Positions 1 through 8,909 of a stretch of 64,000 nucleotides of DNA are shown piece by piece. The notes beneath the pieces were generated by a model, which was given only the letters and a program-made list of their open reading frames with translations, was not told where the DNA came from and made no database searches. Location: NCBI RefSeq assembly GCF_011043545.1, contig NZ_JAAKGP010000001.1, positions 248,001 to 312,000 on the forward strand. Direction: 5' to 3'. A program made the translations under genes and the position numbers. Position 1 is the first letter of the stretch, and each line of letters begins with the position of its first letter. This DNA comes from Rhodobacter sp. SGA-6-6 (GTDB lineage: Bacteria; Pseudomonadota; Alphaproteobacteria; Rhodobacterales; Rhodobacteraceae).

Positions 1-173
1 GCAAGCTGGGCATCCCGCTGGACGATGCCGAGGCGCAATACCTGGCCTATCACGAGGGCCGCACCGGCTATTCCAACCAGTCCTATCTGGGCAAGCCCTG
101 GCTGGTGGAAGTGGCGGCGAAGGTCGGCGCCCGGTCGGAGATGTATCGGGGTCAGCTGGCCTATTGCCGGTAG
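1..173 (+). CDS. C-terminal fragment of a lytic transglycosylase-like protein
   Basis: Open from the window edge in the frame beginning at base 3 and ending at TAG 171-173, so only the last 56 residues are visible. They read like the end of an SLT-type transglycosylase domain: a YHEGRTGY motif (equivalent to the conserved Tyr-rich segment near the active-site cleft), then KPWLVEVAAKV and a C-terminal Cys. Such proteins cleave the peptidoglycan glycan strand. The catalytic Glu would lie upstream of the window, so the family call is tentative. Confidence 0.55.
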   Translation, partial: KLGIPLDDAEAQYLAYHEGRTGYSNQSYLGKPWLVEVAAKVGARSEMYRGQLAYCR

Positions 174-231
174 GGGCGGGTTATCCTGCTGCTGCCGAGC
201 TTTCCCTGGGGCAGGAAAACCGGCTCTCCTC

Positions 232-440
232 GGGCGGGAACAGGCGAGGCACTGCCTCGCCCCCGCCCGTGCGGACGGTCTCACTCGGAAACGGTAGCGG
301 CACATAACCCCGAGAGGCCAGCGCCCGACCCGGCGGGCGAGAAGCGCCCGCCGAGGGCGGGGCGGGCGCTGGCCAGGACTTATGGTCCCGGCCGAACAAG
401 GTGAACCGTTGCGTGATGGCGAAGGCGATGGCCTTCGCCA
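232..440 (+). repeat. Dispersed structured element, copy 1
   Basis: First of six near-identical elements of about 210 bp. It fills most of the gene-free gap between the transglycosylase end and lolA, which converge here. Hairpins in order: GGCGAGGCA/TGCCTCGCC; a long outer stem GGCCAGCGCCCG/CGGGCGCTGGCC enclosing GGCGGGCG/CGCCCGCC with an AGAAG loop; GGCC-A-GGAC/GTCC-C-GGCC; and TGGCGAAGGC/GCCTTCGCCA at the 3' end. The third stem carries a C-G to A-T compensatory change relative to the other copies. Confidence 0.9.
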
Positions 441-503
441 AAGGCAAGCGCGACTGTCATCACGGGGATGGCGACAGGCTCCCTCCGCCTCGCAGGCAAG
501 GGA

Positions 504-1121
504 TCAGAGCCCCCGCTTGTTCTTCTCGTTGGTGATCGAGAACATCCCCTCGCCCAGCGAGCCGCCCTTCTTCATCGTCCCGAGGATCACCGTGGTCTGC
601 TGGCCCAGGTCGTCGGTGATCACCCATTGCCGCAGCTCCACCGGATCGGCCGAGAACACCAGCTCGATGGTGCCGTATTCCGGGTGCTCGGGGTCCTGCG
701 CCTTGACCCGGGTGGAGGTGGCGTCGGCGCTGTGGCCCACCACCATCTTCGCCCGGCCGAGGTCGATGTTGGCGGCGAGGATCAGGTTCAGCGGCGTGCG
801 CTTCAGCGGATACTGCTCGGGCGGGACGTTGGACTTGCCGTCGAAGATGGCGACCTGCTGGCCGCCCGCCAGCACCAGCGCCTTGTCCGGCGGGTTGTAT
901 TCGAAGCGCACCCGCCCCGGCCGCTTGATGAAGATCCGCCCGGTCGAGACCGAGCCGTCCGAGTTCACCTGGGTGAAGTCGGCTTCGACGGTGGTCAGGC
1001 CGTTGAGGTATTTCGACAGCGTGCCCAGCGAAAGCTTCTCGGCCAGGACGGGGGCCGAAAAGGCCAGCAAGGCGGCCGGTGTCAGAAGGGCGGGGGCGAG
1101 GAACAGGGTGCGACGGTTCAT
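504..1121 (-). CDS. lolA: Outer-membrane lipoprotein carrier protein LolA
   Basis: 205 aa. Periplasmic chaperone that takes lipoproteins from LolCDE to the outer membrane. The start MNRRTLFLAP was chosen because it gives a clean signal peptide (about residues 1-27, cleavage after PVLA). The mature part shows the LolA beta-strand pattern: VEADFTQVNSDG near the N-terminus, GRIFIKRPGRVRFEYNPP, then PLNLIL and a C-terminal strand with LGEGMFSI. A longer open frame runs upstream but overlaps pmtA on the other strand and has no coding character. In many related genomes lolA directly follows ftsK; here pmtA and phyH lie between them. Confidence 0.93.
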   Translation of the reverse strand: MNRRTLFLAPALLTPAALLAFSAPVLAEKLSLGTLSKYLNGLTTVEADFTQVNSDGSVSTGRIFIKRPGRVRFEYNPPDKALVLAGGQQVAIFDGKSNVPPEQYPLKRTPLNLILAANIDLGRAKMVVGHSADATSTRVKAQDPEHPEYGTIELVFSADPVELRQWVITDDLGQQTTVILGTMKKGGSLGEGMFSITNEKNKRGL

Positions 1122-1331
1122 GCCCCCTATATAAGTCACGCCTCCGCTTGCGGGAATCCCCCTGCAACAATGCTCGCGGCTTTGTGCCGGCGCCGTGACG
1201 CCGGGCGGTGCTTTGCCGTCCGGCCGCAACCCGGGGTTGACGCCGCGTCGCTTCGCCCCGAGATTTCGCCCGCGCTCCGGGGGCAGTCCCGCGACCGGAG
1301 CGCAGTCCAGTGCCAGCCTGTGGAGAACCAG

Positions 1332-1943
1332 ATGAAAGCCGCTGCCGTGACCGCCTCCTACAAACGCTGGGCGCCGGTCTATGATTCCGTCTTCGGACGG
1401 CTGTTGCAGGAGGGCCGGCTGCGCGCCGCCGCCCATGCCACCGCCCGCGGCGGCGAGGTGCTGGAGGTCGGCGTCGGCACCGGGCTGGCGCTGCCGCTCT
1501 ACGGCCCCGGGGTCAGGATCACCGGCATCGACTTCTCCGCCGAGATGCTGGCGCGGGCCGAAGAGAAGGTGCGCGAGCGGCGGATGGACAACGTCACCCT
1601 GCGGCAGATGGATGCGCAGGCGCTGGACTTCCCGGACGCCAGTTTCGACACGGTGTCGGCGATGCATGTGCTGTCGGTGGTGCCCGATCCCGAAAAGGCG
1701 CTGTCCGAGATCGCCCGGGTCTGCCGCCCCGGCGCGCATGTGCTGATCACCAACCATTTCGCCGCCGAGAAGGGCGCGCTGAAACTGGCCGAGCGGCTGA
1801 TCCACCCGCTGCGCCACCACCTGGGCTGGGAGGCGGATTTCCCCATCGCCCGGGTCCTGGGCGATCCGCGGCTGCGGATGGTGGACTGCCGGCCGCTGCC
1901 GCCGCTGGGGGTGATGACCTGGCTGGTGCTGGAGCGGGTCTGA
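1332..1943 (+). CDS. pmtA: Phosphatidylethanolamine N-methyltransferase (PmtA type)
   Basis: 203 aa, the size of the soluble Rhodobacter/Sinorhizobium-type PmtA that methylates phosphatidylethanolamine stepwise to phosphatidylcholine using SAM. The N-terminus YKRWAPVYDSVFGRLL is typical of this branch. The SAM-binding motif I is VLEVGVGTG (residues about 43-51), followed by an acidic DFSAEML and DAQALDFPDASFD. Start ATG at 1332 gives the usual N-terminus. Other class I SAM methyltransferases share the fold, so the substrate is inferred from length and N-terminal similarity. Confidence 0.82.
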   Translation: MKAAAVTASYKRWAPVYDSVFGRLLQEGRLRAAAHATARGGEVLEVGVGTGLALPLYGPGVRITGIDFSAEMLARAEEKVRERRMDNVTLRQMDAQALDFPDASFDTVSAMHVLSVVPDPEKALSEIARVCRPGAHVLITNHFAAEKGALKLAERLIHPLRHHLGWEADFPIARVLGDPRLRMVDCRPLPPLGVMTWLVLERV

Positions 1944-2189
1944 GGGAGGTCGCCGGCAGCCGGTGCCGAGGGAAGCCGGTCGCCGCCGAGCCGGATGACG
2001 GCCTTGCGGGAGGGGGCCGCCGTTCGCAGCCATGGTTGTGCCTCGCTTGCGCTCGCCGATTTTCATCCTAGATTGGTGCCATGATGTTCATGTCCACATT
2101 CTTCCCGCTGATCTGACCGGCCCAGCCGCTGGCGCGCCTGCGCCATCAGATCAACGCAAGGCGCCGCCGATGCGAGCGCCGGATGGAGA

Positions 2190-2984
2190 ATGGATATGCC
2201 GAATTCCACACAAGGCGGCCTGACCGGGGGTCAGGTCCAGGGTTTCATCGATGACGGCTTTGTCAGGATGGACAACGCCTTTCCTGCCGATCTGGCAAGA
2301 CGGTGCAGGGACGAGCTATGGGCCGCGACGGGTCTTTCCCCCGACGAACCGCAGCATTGGACGCAACCCGTCATACGGATCGCGTCGATGGCCACGCCCG
2401 CTTTCGTTCAGGCCGCCAATACGCCGCGTCTGCACCGGGCCTACGATCAGCTTGCCGGGCAGGGGCGCTGGATCGCTCCGCGGGGATTGGGAACTTTCCC
2501 GATCCGCTTCCCTTCGCCCGACGCTCCCGGCGACGATGGCTGGCATGTCGACATGAGTTTCGGCGACAGCGCCGATTTCATGGACTGGCGGGTCAACGTG
2601 AAAAGCAGCGGCCGGGCGTTGCTGATGCTGTTCCTGTTCTCGGATGTCGGCCCCGACGACGCTCCCACGCGGATCAGGAAAGGCTCGCACATGGCCATCG
2701 CCCGCGAACTGCTGCCCCATGGCGAAGCGGGCGCGACCCTGCGGCAGCTTTCGGCAGGAGGCTGGTCATCGACCGCCGGGTGCCCCCAGGAGCTTGCAAC
2801 CGGGGCGGCGGGCACGGTCTATCTGTGCCACCCGTTCCTCGTCCATGCAGCCCAGCCCCATCGGGGGACAAGGCCGCGCTTCATGGCGCAACCCCCGCTG
2901 CTGCCGAAGGCTGAATTCGACCCGGCCCTGCCGCCCTCGCCGGTCCAGATCGCGATCCGCAAAGCCTGCGGGTTGACGTTCTGA
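2190..2984 (+). CDS. Phytanoyl-CoA dioxygenase (PhyH) family protein
   Basis: 264 aa. Fe(II)/2-oxoglutarate-dependent dioxygenase fold. The iron-binding HxD is visible as WHVDMSF (His119, Asp121) and the distal His in HPFLVHAAQPH (His219), followed by the Arg (RGTRPRF) expected to hold 2-oxoglutarate. Substrate unknown; bacterial members act on small molecules, halogenated or not. ATG at 2196 sits 7 nt after GGAG and is an equally good start, 2 codons shorter. Its base composition appears lower in GC than the flanking ftsK and pmtA, consistent with acquisition. Confidence 0.8.
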   Translation: MDMPNSTQGGLTGGQVQGFIDDGFVRMDNAFPADLARRCRDELWAATGLSPDEPQHWTQPVIRIASMATPAFVQAANTPRLHRAYDQLAGQGRWIAPRGLGTFPIRFPSPDAPGDDGWHVDMSFGDSADFMDWRVNVKSSGRALLMLFLFSDVGPDDAPTRIRKGSHMAIARELLPHGEAGATLRQLSAGGWSSTAGCPQELATGAAGTVYLCHPFLVHAAQPHRGTRPRFMAQPPLLPKAEFDPALPPSPVQIAIRKACGLTF

Positions 2985-2997
2985 ACCCTGTAACCTT

Positions 2998-3022
2998 CCG
3001 GGGGCCGGGTGACGGCCCCCGG
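2998..3022. terminator. Intergenic hairpin between phyH and ftsK 3' ends
   Basis: Perfect 9-bp stem CCGGGGGCC/GGCCCCCGG with a 7-nt loop lies just after phyH and before the convergent end of ftsK. There is no T-run on either side, so it is a likely transcript-end stabiliser or weak bidirectional terminator. Confidence 0.5.
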
Positions 3023-3083
3023 TATCATCCGGAGACCGTCCGCAATCGGCTCCAGCCGCCCGGCAATCCGGGCGGCCCGTGCC

Positions 3084-6000
3084 TCACGTCTCCGGGACCA
3101 GAATTTCCCGCTTGCCGACGTGGTTCGCCGGCGTCACCACGCCCTGCTCCTCCATCTGCTCCACCAGCCTTGCGGCCTTGTTGTAGCCGATGCCCAGCTT
3201 GCGCTGGATGTAGCTGGTCGAGCACTTGCGGTCCTTCGCCACGATCGCCACCGCCTGGTCGTAGAGCGCGTCGTCGCCGCCCTCGCCCGACCCCAGCCCC
3301 AGCACCATGTCGATGTCCGAGGCCGCGTCCTCGTCCGGGCCTTCCACCACGCCGGACATATAGGTCGGCGGGCCGAAGCTCTTCAGGTGGTTGACGATCT
3401 CCTCGACCTCCTCGTCCGAGACGAAGGGCCCGTGGATGCGGGCGATGCGCTGGCCGTTGCCCATGTAGAGCATGTCGCCCTGGCCCAGAAGCTGCTCGGC
3501 CCCCTGCTCGCCCAGGATGGTGCGGCTGTCGATCTTGGACGTCACCTGGAAGGAGATCCGCGTCGGGAAGTTGGCCTTGATCGTGCCGGTGATCACGTCC
3601 ACCGAAGGCCGCTGCGTCGCCATGATCAGGTGGATGCCGGAGGCCCGCGCCATCTGCGCCAGCCGCTGGATGCAGGCCTCGATCTCCTTGCCGGCCACCA
3701 TCATCAGGTCGGCCATCTCGTCGACGATGACCACGATATAGGGGAAGGCGACGGGGGCATATTCCTCGGTCTCGAAGACCGGATCGCCGGTGTCCTCGTC
3801 GAAGCCGGTCTGGATGGTGCGCTTGAACAGTTCGTTCTTCGCCAGCGCCTCGCGCACCCGACCGTTGTAGCCCTCGATGTTGCGCACGCCCATCTTGGAC
3901 ATCTTGCGGTAGCGCTCCTCCATCTCGCCCACCACCCATTTCAGGGCGACCACCGCCTTCTTCGGGTCGGTGACGACGGGGGAGAGGAGATGCGGGATGC
4001 CGTCGTAGACCGACAGTTCCAGCATCTTCGGGTCGATCATGATCAGCCGGCATTCCTCGGGCGTCAGCTTGTAGAGGAGGCTCAGGATCATGGTGTTGAT
4101 GGCGACGGATTTGCCCGAGCCGGTGGTCCCGGCGATCAGCAGGTGGGGCATCTTGGCCAGGTTCGCCACGATGGGATCGCCGCCAATGTCCTTGCCGAGC
4201 GCCAAGGGCAGCCGCATCTGGCTGTCGCCGAAGTCGCGGGCGGCGAGGATTTCCTTCAGCACCACCTTCTCGCGGTGGGCATTCGGCAGCTCGATCCCGA
4301 TGACGCTGCGGCCGGGCACGGTGGAGACGCGGGCCGAAAGCGCCGACATGCTGCGGGCGATGTCGTCGGCCAGGCCGATCACCCGGCTGGCCTTCAGGCC
4401 CGGAGCGGGTTCCAGTTCATACATGGTGACCACCGGGCCGGGGCGGACCGAGACGATCTCGCCCTTCACGCCGTAGTCGTCCAGCACGGATTCCAGCATC
4501 CTTGCGTTTTCCTCCAGCGCCTCGTCGGACAGCTGGCTGCGCTGGATGCTGACCGGATTGGCCAAAAGCGACAGCGGCGGCAGTTCGTAAACCTGCGCCG
4601 GCTCGTCGAAGCGCAGGCGGGGCTGCGCTTCGGCCATGGCGCGGGTGGAGGGCTGGACCGGCTTCTTCGCCGGGGCCTGCACGATGGGACGGCGGTCCAG
4701 CGTCATCGGCGCCACCCGGGGGGCGACGGGGGCCGGGTCGTAGTCCGGCTCGTAATCCTCGTCCGGCTGCCAGTCGGCGGCGGTCTCGTCCCAGGGTTCC
4801 TGCCAGTCGGCCTCCTCGGCGGTGAACATGTTCTCCGGCGCGGGCTGCGGGGCCATGCGGGGATGGGCATGGAACCCGGGCACCGGGGCGACCAGCGGCG
4901 GCGGCTCCATCGCCGCGGGGGCGCGGGCGGCGGTCACCGGCGGCTCCATCGGCACGGTGCCGGGGCGGGTGTCGGCCAGAAGCGGCACGGGGCCGCGCGG
5001 GCGCATCACCGGCGGCTCGGCCCGGCGGGCGGCGACGGCGGCCTGCAGCGGGGTCAGCCCTGGGGCGATGGCCGGGCCGACGCCGCGGGCGCGGTTGCGG
5101 ATCACGTCCGAGATGCGGGCCTTGATCCGGTCCTCGGTCGGCAGGTCCGCCTCGGAGGCGGCCTCGGCCAGCATCGGCTCCACCAGTTCCGGCTCCGGCT
5201 CCACCACGCGGCGCAGGCGGGTCAGAAAGCCCAGCTTCTCCTTCGGCAGCTCGGCCGGCGCCTCGAAGCGACGCGGCTCGGCGCGCAGGGTGGAAGGCGC
5301 GTTCCAGGCCGGGGCGGCGGCCAGCGGCTCGGGCTCGTAGGCGTCGTAGCTTGGCTCCGCCGTCACCGGTGGCGCGGCACGGCGGACACGGGCGGCGGAG
5401 ACCAGCACCGGCGGCTCTTCCCAGCCGCCCTGGACCACCTCGGCGCTGCGGGCGGCCCGATGGGCGGCGGCGCGCTCCTGCAACCCGCGGGCGCCGCGCA
5501 TCGCGCCGGTCAGCGCCACGGCGCCGCCCTTGCCCATGGCGTTCATCGCCCAAGAATAACCCATCACCGAGCCGGTCAGCAGGAACCAGCGGATCGCCCG
5601 CAGTTCCGCCCGGTCGAAGCCGGTGACGTAGAGCATCATCGCCACCAGCCCGACGAAGGCCAGCACCGACAGCAGTTTCAGCCCGAAGCCCAGCGAGCCG
5701 GGGATCACCCCCACCAGCGCGCCTGCCACGGTATCGCCGAACAGCCCGCCCAGGCCGAAGGCGTGCGGCCAGTCGGAAGGCGTGGCCAGCGTGGCGGAAT
5801 AGGCCGAGGCCAGCGCCACCGCGATCACGGCAAAGACGATGCGGGCCAGCGCCCGTTCGCCGCCGCGATGCAGGATGAAGCGCATCCCCCAGGCCAGAAG
5901 GATCAGCGGGATGCACCAGGCCCCGCGCCCGATCAGGATGATCAGGGTCGAGGACACCGCCGCGCCGAAGCGGCCCAGCATGTTGCGGGCGGGTTCTTCC

Positions 6001-6173
6001 GTGGCGACCATCCAGCCCGGATCGTCGGGCGAGTAGCTGCCCAGCAGGACGGCGAAGGCCAGCCCGACCAGCACCAGGACGATGCCCAGCAACTCGCGCG
6101 AGCGGCGCTCCAGCATGGCCTGGGTGCCCTGGTCCAGAAGCGGATCGCGCTGCCGTGCCTGATAGGATGCCAT
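3084..6173 (-). CDS. ftsK: DNA translocase FtsK
   Basis: 1029 aa. Septum-anchored ATPase that pumps chromosome termini through the closing division site and activates XerCD at dif. Order: several N-terminal membrane helices (roughly residues 28-205), a long Pro/Ala-rich linker (about 230-560), the RecA-like motor with Walker A TTGSGKS near residue 685 and Walker [13 protein letters not shown] near 810, and the C-terminal winged-helix gamma domain containing [20 protein letters not shown], which reads KOPS motifs. The aminotransferase gene ends 12 nt upstream, so the two are probably cotranscribed. Confidence 0.97.
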   Translation of the reverse strand: MASYQARQRDPLLDQGTQAMLERRSRELLGIVLVLVGLAFAVLLGSYSPDDPGWMVATEEPARNMLGRFGAAVSSTLIILIGRGAWCIPLILLAWGMRFILHRGGERALARIVFAVIAVALASAYSATLATPSDWPHAFGLGGLFGDTVAGALVGVIPGSLGFGLKLLSVLAFVGLVAMMLYVTGFDRAELRAIRWFLLTGSVMGYSWAMNAMGKGGAVALTGAMRGARGLQERAAAHRAARSAEVVQGGWEEPPVLVSAARVRRAAPPVTAEPSYDAYEPEPLAAAPAWNAPSTLRAEPRRFEAPAELPKEKLGFLTRLRRVVEPEPELVEPMLAEAASEADLPTEDRIKARISDVIRNRARGVGPAIAPGLTPLQAAVAARRAEPPVMRPRGPVPLLADTRPGTVPMEPPVTAARAPAAMEPPPLVAPVPGFHAHPRMAPQPAPENMFTAEEADWQEPWDETAADWQPDEDYEPDYDPAPVAPRVAPMTLDRRPIVQAPAKKPVQPSTRAMAEAQPRLRFDEPAQVYELPPLSLLANPVSIQRSQLSDEALEENARMLESVLDDYGVKGEIVSVRPGPVVTMYELEPAPGLKASRVIGLADDIARSMSALSARVSTVPGRSVIGIELPNAHREKVVLKEILAARDFGDSQMRLPLALGKDIGGDPIVANLAKMPHLLIAGTTGSGKSVAINTMILSLLYKLTPEECRLIMIDPKMLELSVYDGIPHLLSPVVTDPKKAVVALKWVVGEMEERYRKMSKMGVRNIEGYNGRVREALAKNELFKRTIQTGFDEDTGDPVFETEEYAPVAFPYIVVIVDEMADLMMVAGKEIEACIQRLAQMARASGIHLIMATQRPSVDVITGTIKANFPTRISFQVTSKIDSRTILGEQGAEQLLGQGDMLYMGNGQRIARIHGPFVSDEEVEEIVNHLKSFGPPTYMSGVVEGPDEDAASDIDMVLGLGSGEGGDDALYDQAVAIVAKDRKCSTSYIQRKLGIGYNKAARLVEQMEEQGVVTPANHVGKREILVPET

Positions 6174-6185
6174 TCTTCGCCGTCC

Positions 6186-7364
6186 TCAATCGTAAAGGCA
6201 GTCGCGGAGCCGGATCAGCCCGCGCTGCGTTTCTTCCCGTGGGGCCACCAAGGCGACCCTTATGTATCCCTTGCCGGGGTTCTGCCCCCCGGCCTCGCGC
6301 GACAGATAGGCGCCGGGCAGCACCCGGACGCCGGTCTGTTGCCACAGCTTCAGCGCCGCTTCCTCGCCGTCGTCCACCGGCAGCCAGAGGAAGAAGCCGC
6401 CGCCCGGGGGCTGGAAGCCCTGCATTCCGGCGAAGACCTGCTCGGCATCCGCGAATTTCTGCTGGTAGAGCGCGCGGGAGGCCGTCACATGCGCCTCGTC
6501 CTGCCAGACCGCCTCGGCCACCTTCTGCAAGGGCAGCGGCAAGGGCGCCCCGGCAAAGGCGCGCAGCTTGCGGATGCGCTCCATGCTGGCCGGGCCGGCG
6601 GCCACGAAGCCGGAGCGCAGGCCGGGCAGGTTCGACCGTTTGGACAGCGAATGGAAGGCCGCCACCCGCTCCGGGTCCGCGCCGATGGCCTGCGCCACCT
6701 CCAGGATGCCGGGGGGCGGGGTCTCGCGCCAGATCTCGGAATAGCATTCGTCGGCGAAGACGGTGAAGTCGTGCTTCTCGGCCAGCGCCAGCAGGTCGGC
6801 CAGATAGCCCTTCGGCGCCACCGCCCCCTGCGGGTTGGAGGGCGAGCAGATATAGGCCACCGCCACCCGGTCCAAGAGATCGGGGGCAAGCGAGGCGTAG
6901 TCGGGCAGGAAGCCGGTGGCCGCCGTGGCGGGAACGTAGACGGGTTCCGCGCCCAGGGTCAGGGCGGCGACGGCATAGACCTGGTAGAACGGGTTGGGGA
7001 TCAGCACCGCCGGGGTCTGCCCGCGCTTCCGTTCGGGACACAGCGCGATGAGGGCGTTGAACAGCCCCTCGCGGGTGCCGTTCAGCACCATCAGCCGGTT
7101 CTCGCCCACCGTCACCCCATAGCGCCGGGCGATCCAGCCGGAGATGGCGGCCAAGAGTTCCGGCGTGCCGTCGTTCGGCGGGTAGACGCCGAAGCCGGCA
7201 AGGTTCTCGGCCAGGATGCGGCCGACGAATTCCGGCATCTCGTGGCGCGGCTCGCCGATGGTCATGGCGATGGGTTCGCCGCCGGGGGCGTGCGCGTCGA
7301 GAAGTTTCCGCAGACGCGGAAACGCATAATCCGGCAGGTCCGAAAACCGCTCAGGAAACGCCAT
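6186..7364 (-). CDS. PLP-dependent aminotransferase, DapC-like
   Basis: 392 aa. Class I/II aminotransferase fold. The PLP-binding lysine is in SLSKRSNLPG (near residue 242), preceded by CSPSNPQGA, which contributes the conserved Asn-Pro, and ADECYSEIW with the cofactor-pairing Asp. The SLSKRSNLPGLRSGF block resembles the N-succinyldiaminopimelate transaminases (DapC) of the lysine/peptidoglycan pathway. MAFPERFSDLPDYAFPRL is the family-like start; a longer frame to 7613 would run into the amidase region. Substrate is inferred. Transcribed with ftsK downstream. Confidence 0.75.
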   Translation of the reverse strand: MAFPERFSDLPDYAFPRLRKLLDAHAPGGEPIAMTIGEPRHEMPEFVGRILAENLAGFGVYPPNDGTPELLAAISGWIARRYGVTVGENRLMVLNGTREGLFNALIALCPERKRGQTPAVLIPNPFYQVYAVAALTLGAEPVYVPATAATGFLPDYASLAPDLLDRVAVAYICSPSNPQGAVAPKGYLADLLALAEKHDFTVFADECYSEIWRETPPPGILEVAQAIGADPERVAAFHSLSKRSNLPGLRSGFVAAGPASMERIRKLRAFAGAPLPLPLQKVAEAVWQDEAHVTASRALYQQKFADAEQVFAGMQGFQPPGGGFFLWLPVDDGEEAALKLWQQTGVRVLPGAYLSREAGGQNPGKGYIRVALVAPREETQRGLIRLRDCLYD

Positions 7365-7495
7365 TGCTGCCTCAGGTCCGGGGTCCTTGGTGGCCCCGGT
7401 TTGCGCCAGATTAGCGCCGCCCTTTGCGCCGGTCCAGTTTTTCCCAACCATCCCTAGGGGTTGGAACGCGAAAATGTGGCTTTTTTGCCCCCGGC

Positions 7496-8827
7496 CTATC
7501 GCAACGCCCGTTCGGCGGCGGCGCCGAGCCGCAGGAGCCGCCCTTCGGCGAAGGCCGGGGCCAGCAGCGAGATGCCGCAGGAGGGCTGCGAGGTCGGCAG
7601 GGTCAGCCCGCAAACCCCCATCAGGTTGCCGATCCTCGTGTTGCGCAGCGCCAGCAGGTTCTCGGTCACGTAGTAGTCCTGGTCGGTCATCAGCCGGTCG
7701 GCATCGGGCGGCAGGATCGGCGAGGTGGGCAGGATCACCGCATCATAGCCCTTCACCCGGGCGGCCCATATCGCCCGCAGTTCCTCCAGCCGCCGCCAGC
7801 CGGAGATGTAGTCCATCGCCGACACCTGCGCCCCGGTGCGGAAGCGTTCGAGGATGCGGGGGAACATCTTCTCCGGCGCGGCCTCGATCGCCTCGCGCCA
7901 GATGCCGTAAGCCTCGGCGGCGAAAAGGATACCGGCCAGCCCCATCGCCTCGGCCACTTCGGGCGCGGCGAGGCGTTCCACCTTCGCCCCGGCGCGGGAC
8001 AGCCGCTGGCAGGCGTCGTCGAAGCCCTTCGCCGGCCGGTCCCGCAAGCCCTCCAGCGCCACCGTCTCCAGCACCGCCAGCCGCGCGCCGGAGAGGTCCG
8101 CCCCGGTCAGGTCCACCGCCCGGCCGCCCTGCAGGGCCGCCAGCAGCAAGGCGCAATCCTCGACCGAATGGGCCAGCGGGCCGATGCTGTCGAAGCGCTC
8201 GCAGAGCGGCACCACGCCCGTGGTGGGCAAGAGGCCGTGGCTGGCCTTCAGCCCGACCAGATCGTTCCAGGCCGCCGGAATCCGCACCGAGCCGCCGGTG
8301 TCCGACCCCACCGCCGCCGGCGCCAGCCCGAAGGCGACCGAGGCGGCGGCGCCCGAGGAGGACCCGCCCGAAACCGCCTTGTCGTCGTTCAGGCAGGGCG
8401 GCGTCGCCGTCACCGGGTTGAGGCCGAGGCCCGAGAAGGCCAGTTCCGACATATGGGTCTTGCCCAGGCAGACGGTGCCGGCCAGCGTCGCCTCGGCCAG
8501 CACCGCGGCATCGCGGTCCGGCACCCGCCCGCGCAGCAGCGCCGATCCGGCCTCGGTCGCCGTGCCCGCCGTGTCGAACAGGTCCTTCCAGCTGAGCGGC
8601 ACCCCGTCCAGCGGCCCGCGGCGGAAGCCGGTCTTGGCGCGGGTGGCGGCGCTGACCGCCTCTCCCCGCGCCCGGGCCGGGGTGAGGCGGGCGTAGATGC
8701 GGGCGGCCAGCGGGTGGCTTTCGATCCGGTCCAGCCAGGCCTCGGCCAGTTCGACCGGGTTGATCCGGCCGCGGTCGATCTCGCGCCCCAGATCGGCCGC
8801 CGTCATGTGGAACCAGGTCCCGCTCAT
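7496..8827 (-). CDS. Amidase signature family hydrolase
   Basis: 443 aa with start MSGTWFHM. The Ser-Ser-Lys triad is present: Lys in SWKDLFD (near residue 80), the cis-Ser in the SGGSSSGAAAS block (near 154), and the nucleophile in SDTGGSVRIPA (near 178). The fold is shared with GatA and acylamide hydrolases, but there is no gatB or gatC beside it, so this is more likely a stand-alone amidase. An upstream in-frame ATG at 8881 would add 18 residues; 8827 was preferred because it has a GGGGGTGAAG stretch immediately before it. Head-to-head with the ubiH-like gene. Confidence 0.85.
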   Translation of the reverse strand: MSGTWFHMTAADLGREIDRGRINPVELAEAWLDRIESHPLAARIYARLTPARARGEAVSAATRAKTGFRRGPLDGVPLSWKDLFDTAGTATEAGSALLRGRVPDRDAAVLAEATLAGTVCLGKTHMSELAFSGLGLNPVTATPPCLNDDKAVSGGSSSGAAASVAFGLAPAAVGSDTGGSVRIPAAWNDLVGLKASHGLLPTTGVVPLCERFDSIGPLAHSVEDCALLLAALQGGRAVDLTGADLSGARLAVLETVALEGLRDRPAKGFDDACQRLSRAGAKVERLAAPEVAEAMGLAGILFAAEAYGIWREAIEAAPEKMFPRILERFRTGAQVSAMDYISGWRRLEELRAIWAARVKGYDAVILPTSPILPPDADRLMTDQDYYVTENLLALRNTRIGNLMGVCGLTLPTSQPSCGISLLAPAFAEGRLLRLGAAAERALR

Positions 8828-8909
8828 CTTCACCCCCGCACCGCCGGGGGCGACGGTAGCGGCTGCAGAGCGCATGGACAATGGGGCCCGGCGGGCCTAG
8901 GTCAGGGGG

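Noticed and set aside
232-440. Short open frames inside the six large repeats (Arg/Pro-rich, 70-110 aa)
   Set aside because: They differ in frame and start from copy to copy while the palindromes are kept, so the repeat is not coding.
2032-2223. 63-codon open frame upstream of phyH
   Set aside because: No ribosome site, no recognisable motif, overlaps the phyH start.
3009-7457. A 1482-codon open frame on the + strand opposite ftsK and the aminotransferase
   Set aside because: His/Arg/Gly-rich translation with no motifs, and it is a mirror of the GC-rich third positions of ftsK. Both genes on the minus strand have complete domain matches.
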